From Desulfovibrio sp. (lineage in GTDB: Bacteria; Desulfobacterota; Desulfovibrionia; Desulfovibrionales; Desulfovibrionaceae): a stretch of 13,503 nt of DNA. The stretch spans positions 1-13,503 of the forward strand of contig JAQVZK010000020.1 of the NCBI GenBank assembly GCA_028708195.1, read 5' to 3'. The notes under the pieces are model-generated. The model was not told the origin of the DNA, made no database searches, and was given only the letters and a program-made list of their open reading frames with translations. This document shows, one piece after another, positions 8,101 through 13,503 of the stretch. The translations under genes and the position numbers were made by a program. The number at the start of each line of letters is the position of its first letter. Position 1 is the stretch's first letter.

Positions 8101-9580
8101 CGCGCTGGACGCTCTGGCAAAGAAAGAAGGCCGGGTTGGCGGCCTCATATTTGCGCCTGCCGCCAGCGATGCAAACGGTGAAAAAGAAACCGGCCCGGCA
8201 GCGTCGGCCACCGCCTTTGTCTCTGCTGGCATGCCCGACCTGCTGGCTGCGGCCATGCGGAGCCTTTCGCCCCACGGGCTGCGCTATGCCTGCCTGTGCA
8301 GTCTGCTGCAGCCCACGGCTGAAAACCTGCGCGGCGACGGCCCGCTGGAAAAAAAGCTTGAAGAACTGGGCGGGCAGGCTCGCGTTGCCACCAGGGGCAT
8401 ACGCCTGCTGGAAAAAACCCTGCGCGCCGGACTCAATGATTGGGGCGACATGCTGGCCCGTGAACTTCTGCACGGTACCGCTTCGCAAGTGATATGGGTG
8501 CGCCCCACTGTTCTGCCCGTGGTCGCGGCTTCTGCCGCCCGCGAAGGTGGCGCAGACTCCCATACGCCCGCCGCCAGGAACAGAAAGGGGCACGGGCTCA
8601 TCATTCTGGAGAAACCCCGCGACTATCCCTTGGTTTTCCCCGACCCGCAGCCGCCTTACCGGGCCACTTCCACGCTTTTTCAGGGCTGCTGCCATTACTC
8701 GCGGTTTGCCGACCCCGATCTGACCCTTCACGGCGGTCAGCCCGGCAATGCCCTTGACGACATGCCCTGGCTGCCGCCAAGCCGCGCCCTGGCTGCCCTT
8801 CTTGAAGCCTCAAGCCTCTGGCTGCCCTGGTTGACAGCCACCGGCTTTTCAGACCTTCGGTTTTATGATCTCCCCTCACTGCCGCCCGGCATCACCCGCG
8901 AATGCCGGGTTGCCGTGGAGGCGGAGCCGTGGATCATGCAGGACGGCGTCATGACGCGCCAGTGCCGCAGCACTCTGGATGTGCAGGAACTTTCAGCCAA
9001 CGGCAGACACCTTGAACGCTACGCCCCCGTGGCCGAAGGCATGACCATTCTGGCCGCCGCCAATGGGCAGGTGCCCCCCCTGTGGCCGCATGACGATGAG
9101 AGTCTTCACGCAAAGCAGGCGCAGCAGACCCTGAATACGGGTGCTGTTTATGATTCCGTGGGGTTTGGCGCGCCCTGGCGCATGCTTGAAAACTTCACTA
9201 TTCTGCCTAACCACAGATATACCGCACTATTGGACCATACGCATGCAAGCATTGCCCCCGAAGGCAATAAAGGCTATAAAGACGTCCTGTATGTTGTAGA
9301 GGGGATGGCACAAGCCGCGTGGATGGCTATAACCCAGGAAGCCGGAGAGGCAGAGGCCATTGCCACTGTCATACGGAACTGGCGCTTACACGCTGCGGGA
9401 TTCATCCGTTTTGGGGGCGAAAGAGGCAAAGGGCCGTGGCGCATAATGATGCGGCGTTCCTGGTCTGCCCCAAATCTGTTGCGCTATGACGGTCAGGCCA
9501 TTGACGAGAGCGGCCGGGTTTTCCTTACGCTCCACCATCTTGAATTTAACCGGCGGGACACCGGGGCCGCCGCGCTTTAG
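5183..9580 (+). CDS. Polyketide-synthase-like multidomain protein: AT-ACP-degenerate KR-DH, no ketosynthase
   Basis: The 1465-residue protein has five regions. Residues 1 to about 335 are unrecognised, with a Cys/Pro-rich stretch at 160-270. An acyltransferase spans about 345-650: GHSLGE with nucleophile S432, R457 exactly 25 residues later as in FabD (S92/R117), and LAFHH with H538 as catalytic His; the FHx form suggests malonyl use. An Ala/Thr-rich linker runs to about 745. An acyl carrier domain (about 746-815) has DLALRSSRF, S782 being the likely phosphopantetheine site in place of the usual DSL. A ketoreductase-like region (about 890-1110) has neither a clear GxGxxG nor YxxxK, so is probably inactive. 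A double-hotdog dehydratase-like region (about 1140-1460) includes LLDHTH (H1352) and VVEGMAQ (E1373), resembling the FabZ active site. The ATG at 5183 has only a weak ribosome site but is the first start after the promoter. No ketosynthase is present, so one must act in trans. Probably cytoplasmic. Confidence 0.85.
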   Translation: MQQDPVQTHGTSHGKPRATDSAVLQDGLLVVSPPCAEFACSVSENPVLAESRVPSGQLCAQALVRQCLDWLRLVENPGPVMLWLCWNESGTPAHLAQALSLSVEGLQNLWRMGPVRLQFESFRPGQLHESEKVLRTGLDQGADAAKNIYPCLASTAGRTDTMGVSMPQCPNYYNSDADRALGDEEPMCPQAGRVPTILLLDFMANNTPNLQCQPLLLSLPAPTPPCCDTLRCRKSPQQEAAEPRAEAAPPLWQPCDPEPGAKHIQVTAPDTTKMADYQNMPEELILDGVRYATLPQDGLMWRMGTTNPLWRQDLFSLPHNPDAAALATLAGRGLWIAPETDAPPLAVMCCGMGSVWPGMGRELYDNFPVARAAMDRIAAVADWDVLGLMDEKNVEKVSPTRWQSPYVFMLEFAQWSVLSSLGLKPSLFCGHSLGEMIALCFCGIYTPEVAWHILDTRAVHMAELEAAATREMGMMAVHASAEIIEEARATWPALYVSNYNTPQQFILSGPREVLMEARKSLRKRRIPAIVLNLNLAFHHPSMRVLRDLSLRRLNALEMHAPRHPMLGCTTTEFYPDDQPSICQHITDLDENSVRWTECVHTAWRRDGIRHFLELGPQDTLCSLVNDNEPKALCLTAGRKGKEVEGMRQTCARLYSLGHLRKSAIRARIADVRGGKDAAEAARTPLPHCGLVPVDSPDCNMGCATATPETAPAKTDAPASVTASATATASGPDAASAAAKTLGSITPAAALSVVLDVLARACGRPVEELRPDLDLRYDLALRSSRFPLIIQEVEKALDITVNFEDLLQVSTVGDLARVLGAANPGETADADTSEATRQVAVRQTALVQACAPLCRFSPVREHAKGENNAGADTAGQEVPPVPLPPLPLPLDPCGQGLAIRQGDILALLFFDPDLLPSLMNGLAPLGCVLAVPRGQVEACAPLARAGSRIVPFDLDMRVPQNIDGARSLAQETSAALDALAKKEGRVGGLIFAPAASDANGEKETGPAASATAFVSAGMPDLLAAAMRSLSPHGLRYACLCSLLQPTAENLRGDGPLEKKLEELGGQARVATRGIRLLEKTLRAGLNDWGDMLARELLHGTASQVIWVRPTVLPVVAASAAREGGADSHTPAARNRKGHGLIILEKPRDYPLVFPDPQPPYRATSTLFQGCCHYSRFADPDLTLHGGQPGNALDDMPWLPPSRALAALLEASSLWLPWLTATGFSDLRFYDLPSLPPGITRECRVAVEAEPWIMQDGVMTRQCRSTLDVQELSANGRHLERYAPVAEGMTILAAANGQVPPLWPHDDESLHAKQAQQTLNTGAVYDSVGFGAPWRMLENFTILPNHRYTALLDHTHASIAPEGNKGYKDVLYVVEGMAQAAWMAITQEAGEAEAIATVIRNWRLHAAGFIRFGGERGKGPWRIMMRRSWSAPNLLRYDGQAIDESGRVFLTLHHLEFNRRDTGAAAL

Positions 9581-9584
9581 CGCG
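9571..9584 (+). repeat. Short perfect palindrome over the stop codon of the polyketide-like gene
   Basis: CGCGCT (9571-9576) and AGCGCG (9579-9584) form an inverted repeat with a two-base spacer, including the TAG stop. No U tract follows, so a standard intrinsic terminator is not supported. It may protect the upstream mRNA or be chance in GC-rich sequence. Confidence 0.35.
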
Positions 9585-9614
9585 TCTCCGCCACAGTGAC
9601 AGTGATTATACCAA

Positions 9615-9629
9615 CGCGCTAACTGCGCG
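9615..9629 (+). repeat. Hairpin in the leader of the outer membrane factor gene
   Basis: CGCGC (9615-9619) and GCGCG (9625-9629) pair across a five-base loop, ending seven bases before the AAAGGG ribosome site (9637-9642) of the next gene. Its arms are also complementary to parts of the palindrome at 9571-9584, so the two could form alternative structures. No promoter was recognised in the 68-bp gap, so the downstream genes are probably co-transcribed from 5087-5115. Confidence 0.35.
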
Positions 9630-9648
9630 AGATCGTAAAGGGTGCCTG

Positions 9649-11115
9649 ATGCCGCATAACACACGTCCTCTCTTTTCGGCGCGGTCATATCTGCCGTTGC
9701 TGCTCGTTATGACCCTATTTTTCTCCGCATGCGCCTCTAACAAGGCGGGGTTGAAATCTCCGGAACTTCCGGCCAGGCACTGGCTGGAGGAGGCTCCGGG
9801 TGTCCCCGTGGAAAACAAGGACAAACTCGCTGCGGCCGTGCCCAATCTGTACGATCCCGGCAAAGTTTTTACCTATGAAGACTGCGTCTTTTTGACCATC
9901 CAGCAGTCGCCCCTTCTGGTCAACAGCGCGGTTGACCTGGAAATCAAACGCGTGGCCCTTACAGACGCCGTATGGAAGTACCTGCCAGAACCCCGCATGA
10001 CCATGCAGGTCACCAACAACCTTACGCGCTACAACATGGACCACAAGGACACCCCCGGCGACTACGGTCGCACCAAGTTCACCGTGGGTTTTTACGCGTC
10101 CTTTCCCAACCCTGTGGCCTCCTATTTTGAGCATCAGGTGCAGAAGGCCATGGTCAACCTGGCCATATCCACGCACCGCAAGGCCGTGGGCGAAGCCATC
10201 TACAAGATCGCCCAGGCATACCTGCAGTTGCAGGCGCAAAAAAAGATCGTCAAGGTACAAAGAGAGCTGCTGCCCATCGGCAAGGAGCTGATTTCCTACT
10301 GGCAGCAGGTGGAAGCAGTGGACGGCCGTCAGGGCGTTTCCCTCAATCTGGCCATGCAGCACCAGCGCGAGCTTGAGCTGATGGTGGAACAGACCAAGAT
10401 GAAGGAAACCATGCAGCTTACCCAGCTGAAAATCCTCGCCGGTGTGGACCCGCAGCAGAAGATGGATGTGGACACTGCCAGTGCGGATGAAATCCTGAAA
10501 GGCTTCAATGGCCGCAGCCTCAAATGGGACGACCGCTGGGGCACCACTGAGGACGACCTGCTTTTGCGTGGTCAGATCAAACTGGGCGACTATAATATCA
10601 TGGTTGCCTGGGCCCAGTATATTCCCGACATGAGCATTGCCGTCAACAACAGCCCGCCCTCGGGCCAGTATCAGCCTTCCAGCGGCAGTGAAGACACCTT
10701 TTTGCACCTGAACTTCAGCTTTCCCCTGCTGGACTGGGGCCGCCGTTACCGTGGCGTACAGACAGCCCGCATGATGAAGGCCCAGGCTTTTCACGAGATG
10801 GCCCGCAAACGTACCGACTACTCCAACAAATGGCTGCAGGCGGAACAGAATGTGGCCCTGTCTGAAACCGAACTCAAGATCGCGCGTACGCGTTTTGACA
10901 CCTCGGCCATGCAGTACAAAGAAGCCCACATTTCCTTCAATGAAGGCATTGCAGAGCTGCCCAGCGTCGCCGACAAGCAAGAAGCTATGGTGCAGGCCCA
11001 GATCGCCCTTATTCGGGCTGAACTGACCTGCGAGCTGGCCCATCTTGAATGGATGTACATTTCTACCTCGCTTCAGGAGCGTTTCCTCGGCCTGCCGGCC
11101 AGGGAGGTACTGTAA
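9649..11115 (+). CDS. TolC-family outer membrane factor lipoprotein
   Basis: The 488-residue protein should form the trimeric outer membrane and periplasmic channel of an export system. It starts with a basic then hydrophobic signal and a lipobox-like FSAC, with C28 the predicted lipidated residue. The -3 position is Phe rather than the usual Leu, so this is a slightly weak match. The rest has the two-fold TolC layout: long helical segments with many Gln, Lys, Glu and Ala (about 160-270 and 370-470), alternating with strand-like parts such as GRTKFTVGFYASFPNP and the LHLNFSFPLLDWGRRYRGVQ stretch. LLDWGRR resembles the LFDWGR motif common in this family. AAAGGG six bases upstream supports the start. 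The stop overlaps the adaptor start by one base (TAATG), so the two are translationally coupled. The substrate is unknown; context suggests a glycolipid, polyketide or polysaccharide. Confidence 0.85.
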   Translation: MPHNTRPLFSARSYLPLLLVMTLFFSACASNKAGLKSPELPARHWLEEAPGVPVENKDKLAAAVPNLYDPGKVFTYEDCVFLTIQQSPLLVNSAVDLEIKRVALTDAVWKYLPEPRMTMQVTNNLTRYNMDHKDTPGDYGRTKFTVGFYASFPNPVASYFEHQVQKAMVNLAISTHRKAVGEAIYKIAQAYLQLQAQKKIVKVQRELLPIGKELISYWQQVEAVDGRQGVSLNLAMQHQRELELMVEQTKMKETMQLTQLKILAGVDPQQKMDVDTASADEILKGFNGRSLKWDDRWGTTEDDLLLRGQIKLGDYNIMVAWAQYIPDMSIAVNNSPPSGQYQPSSGSEDTFLHLNFSFPLLDWGRRYRGVQTARMMKAQAFHEMARKRTDYSNKWLQAEQNVALSETELKIARTRFDTSAMQYKEAHISFNEGIAELPSVADKQEAMVQAQIALIRAELTCELAHLEWMYISTSLQERFLGLPAREVL

Positions 11116-12062
11116 TGGCGCGTTATCCCCGCACCGTATTTTCGGCCTGCAAGGGGGCACTGGGGTTTGCTCTGGCTCTGTTGGTCAGTCTGGCCTTCAC
11201 GGGTTCCGCCTTTGCCGCAGATGGCGGCAAGACCGGGGTGACCATCCTTACAGGCAAAGTCGTAACGACAGTCACCCGGGCCGTACCCATGCCCTTCAGC
11301 GGCGTGGTGGACACCGTGCTGGTCAAGCCCGGCGAAGCCGTTGAAGAAGGCGCGCCTCTTATGCGCTATCACCTGTATGAAGATGCAGAACGCACCCTGC
11401 AGCGCGAAGTCATGCAGGGCCCCAGCACAGAAAATCTCAAAAAAGAAGTGCTGGACCTTGAACGTAAACTTGCTGAAACCATTGCCCAGCGCAACAAGGC
11501 TCGCCAGCTTGCGGCCTCCGGCCTTGGCTCGCGCCAGGCTTCAGGCCGACTTGAAGAAGACGTGAGCTCTTTGCAACGCCGCATTGAACTGACCCGCACC
11601 ACCATACAAAAAGCCGAAAACAGCTTTGCCATCCGCCTTAAAGAGCTGAGCAGCTATTTCGGCCAGGAGATCAAGGAAGGGGAGATTCTACCAGAAACCC
11701 TCACCCTGACCTCGCCCCTCACAGGCTACGTGCTGTCGCTGGATACCACACTCAACCCCGACACTCTGCTGGCTGCTGGCAGCGTGCCCATCAGGGTGGG
11801 CCAGCTTGACCCCGTGCTTATTCAGGTGCCTGTTTATGAAGCAGAAGTCAGCGGCATCAGCGCGGGCGACAAGGTAGAGGTGGAGATTCCATCCCTCAAC
11901 AACAAGGTTTTTCCGGGCAAAGTTACAGAAATATCATGGGTTTCCAACGACATGAGCGTGGCCAACCCTTCCTACTACACCGTTGAAGTCACCGTGCCCA
12001 ACCCGAATCTGGAGCTCAAGCCCGGCTTCAAGGCTGTGGTACGGTTCGGGGGCGGCAGGTAA
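11115..12062 (+). CDS. HlyD/RND-type periplasmic adaptor (membrane fusion protein)
   Basis: The 315-residue protein is an exported periplasmic adaptor that should link an inner-membrane transporter to the TolC-like channel. Residues 1-34 form a signal peptide ending in AFA before ADGG. A split biotinyl-lipoyl-like domain follows: the first half is about 45-90 (PMPFSGVVDTVLVKPGEAVEEG) and the second about 195-228 (LTSPLTGYVLSLD). Between them is a predicted coiled-coil hairpin (about 103-182). The beta-barrel region is about 230-310, ending in LELKPGFKAVVRF. The start at 11115 is chosen over an in-frame ATG at 11049 because it has AGGGAGGT six bases upstream, overlaps the preceding stop by one base and begins a clean signal peptide. 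There is no N-terminal anchor apart from the cleavable signal. No ABC ATPase, permease or RND pump lies next to it, which is unusual. Confidence 0.85.
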   Translation: MARYPRTVFSACKGALGFALALLVSLAFTGSAFAADGGKTGVTILTGKVVTTVTRAVPMPFSGVVDTVLVKPGEAVEEGAPLMRYHLYEDAERTLQREVMQGPSTENLKKEVLDLERKLAETIAQRNKARQLAASGLGSRQASGRLEEDVSSLQRRIELTRTTIQKAENSFAIRLKELSSYFGQEIKEGEILPETLTLTSPLTGYVLSLDTTLNPDTLLAAGSVPIRVGQLDPVLIQVPVYEAEVSGISAGDKVEVEIPSLNNKVFPGKVTEISWVSNDMSVANPSYYTVEVTVPNPNLELKPGFKAVVRFGGGR

Positions 12063-12072
12063 AGCCCCCCGC

Positions 12073-13488
12073 ATGAAGCTCAAGAGCATCCCCCGCAGGC
12101 TCGGCTACATTCTGGGCGCGCAGTGGACGCGCGACCTGGCATGGGCAGCCTTTACCATTCTGCTGGCCCGCCGCAGCCCGGATATTATGGGGCAGGTGGT
12201 GCTGGCCCTCACCTTTGGTTACCTGGTTAAAACCATAGCCGATGTGGGGCTTAATGATTTTCTGCTGTCTACCTTTGCCCGGCGTGAGGGCCGCCCCCGC
12301 GCCCTGCTTGGCGAGGTTACCTGGCTCAAGCTTGTCGTGCTGGTGCTGGCGCTGGCCGTCACGTGGTTTGTAACAGGCTGGCAGGGGTACAGCCCCGAAC
12401 TACGCCTTATCGTGCTGTGCATCGCCGCCGGGCTTGGCCTCGACGGTGTGAGCGACTCTTTTTTTGCCCTCTGTCAGGCACGCGGCCGCCAGGATGTGGA
12501 AATGCGCATCCGGGTGCCCTCGGCCCTTATTGGCATAGGTTTCGGCATCACCTGTGTCATGATGGGCGCACCGCCCATCATCATCGCACTCTACAAGCCC
12601 ATTGAATCCATACTGTGCATCATTTTTGCCCTCACCGCCCTTGGTCGCAACCCTCTTTCCGGGGTGGGCCGGGCAGGCATGCTCGATCTGGCGCGGCAGA
12701 TGAAACATGGCCTTATCTTTACCTGCATGGCCGCCTGCGCCATGTTCTATAACAAGATCAATGTCATTTTTCTCAAGCAGTACGGCGGCAATGCGGACGT
12801 GGGCGGATACGGCGTGGCCTGGGAAACCGTGGAGGGCCTCTCTGTTCTTGTATCAAGCGCACTTCTTGGCAAGGTGATCTTTCCGCTGCTGGCCAAACTC
12901 TGGCAGCAGGATAAAAACGCCTTTCGCCAGCTTGCTGGGCAGACGGCCCGATCGTTGTGGGCGGCATCCTTGCCCATCATCTTTCTCATTTGTGTGGAAA
13001 GTGACCGGTTTCTGCCTTTTATCTACGGCCCAAGCTATGAAAGCGCCGTGCGTGCGCAACAGTTGCTTACTCCCTGTCTGGCCACGGCCTTTCTGCATAA
13101 CCTCGCCGCCTATGCGATGATAGGCATGCGCCGCCACCGCCTTTTGCTCGTCTTTTACATCAGCGGACTTGTTCTCAACATTATCTGCTGCATGACGCTT
13201 ATACCGGCCATGCCTCTGGAAGGCGCGGCGCTCTCTCTTACCATCACCAAGGTTTGGGTTGCCATACTCACCGTGGGCTTTTTTCAGTGGACGACCCGCC
13301 CAATGAGCGCGGCGCAATGGCTGCTTATGCTGGCAACCGCCGGAGTGAGCATCGCCTTGTGGTGGGGGACAGGTAAAATTGCCCCCCGTGAAGTCGCTGA
13401 AGCCGTAGGGCTTCTCCCCCTGCTGGCCCTGTTCTGGAGGTGGCGACCGCCCGCGCCCTTTGAAAAAAAGAGCACCCAGGCCCAGTAG
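12073..13488 (+). CDS. Polysaccharide/lipid flippase, Wzx/MATE-like integral membrane protein
   Basis: The 471-residue hydrophobic protein has roughly 12 predicted transmembrane segments, including ones near residues 15-30, 40-60, 80-100, 110-125, 150-175, 180-200, 215-235, 260-285, 300-320, 350-370, 375-400 and 410-430. It ends in a charged cytoplasmic tail. Features such as ESDRFLPFIYGPSYESAV (about 315-332) and an early ADVGL motif are typical of Wzx-type O-unit or exopolysaccharide flippases of the MOP superfamily. It should turn a lipid-linked saccharide, or the lipid product of the locus, across the inner membrane. The start at 12073 lies 10 bases after the adaptor stop and has no clean ribosome site, so translation may be coupled. 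A longer in-frame ATG at 11983 lies inside the adaptor gene and adds a non-hydrophobic extension. No terminator is visible in the 15 bases after it. Confidence 0.8.
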   Translation: MKLKSIPRRLGYILGAQWTRDLAWAAFTILLARRSPDIMGQVVLALTFGYLVKTIADVGLNDFLLSTFARREGRPRALLGEVTWLKLVVLVLALAVTWFVTGWQGYSPELRLIVLCIAAGLGLDGVSDSFFALCQARGRQDVEMRIRVPSALIGIGFGITCVMMGAPPIIIALYKPIESILCIIFALTALGRNPLSGVGRAGMLDLARQMKHGLIFTCMAACAMFYNKINVIFLKQYGGNADVGGYGVAWETVEGLSVLVSSALLGKVIFPLLAKLWQQDKNAFRQLAGQTARSLWAASLPIIFLICVESDRFLPFIYGPSYESAVRAQQLLTPCLATAFLHNLAAYAMIGMRRHRLLLVFYISGLVLNIICCMTLIPAMPLEGAALSLTITKVWVAILTVGFFQWTTRPMSAAQWLLMLATAGVSIALWWGTGKIAPREVAEAVGLLPLLALFWRWRPPAPFEKKSTQAQ

Positions 13489-13503
13489 CAATTTTGCATG
13501 TTA

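Noticed and set aside
9590..9615. Possible promoter before the outer membrane factor gene (TGATTATACC)
   Set aside because: The -10 match is weak and no suitable -35 is present at the right distance; read-through from the upstream gene is simpler.
9715..11160. A 481-codon open frame on the minus strand opposite the outer membrane factor gene
   Set aside because: The plus strand has a full lipoprotein signal, TolC-like motifs, a ribosome site and tight coupling to the adaptor. The minus frame is a GC-rich shadow with no recognisable domain.

Overview
The window looks like part of a bacterial accessory biosynthesis and surface-export locus. The DNA is GC-rich and the codons mostly end in G or C. 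The gene set and style suggest a Desulfovibrio-like member of the Desulfobacterota, but there is no rRNA, tRNA or housekeeping gene to confirm this, so the taxon is an inference. The genes form two divergent blocks around a 349-bp regulatory gap (4834-5182).

Left block, minus strand, reading leftwards from the gap: an alpha-oxoamine synthase of the serine palmitoyltransferase/BioF/KBL family (3514-4833); a strong hairpin that may attenuate transcription (3478-3501); a GT4-like glycosyltransferase (2110-3456); a divergent polysaccharide deacetylase (1073-2113) joined to it by an ATGA overlap; and a second, paralogous glycosyltransferase (1-989) cut by the window edge. A good sigma70-type promoter (TTGCCA-17-TATACT) lies upstream of the oxoamine synthase.

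Right block, plus strand: a 1465-residue polyketide-synthase-like protein (5183-9580) with an unrecognised N-terminus, a malonyl-type acyltransferase, an acyl carrier domain with an unusual pantetheinylation motif, a degenerate ketoreductase-like region and a double-hotdog dehydratase. It has no ketosynthase. Then come a lipoprotein TolC-type outer membrane factor (9649-11115), a secreted HlyD/RND-type periplasmic adaptor (11115-12062) and a Wzx/MATE-like flippase (12073-13488). A near-consensus promoter (TGGACA-17-TATAAT) drives this block.

Working model (inference): the polyketide-like enzyme builds or modifies an acyl chain on its carrier domain. The oxoamine synthase could join an acyl thioester to an amino acid, giving an amino-ketone or sphingoid-like head group. 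The two glycosyltransferases and the deacetylase would decorate the product, and the flippase, adaptor and outer membrane factor would move it across the envelope. The missing ketosynthase, and any ABC or RND pump for the adaptor, should be encoded outside the window or supplied in trans. No mobile element, CRISPR array, tRNA or rRNA was seen.
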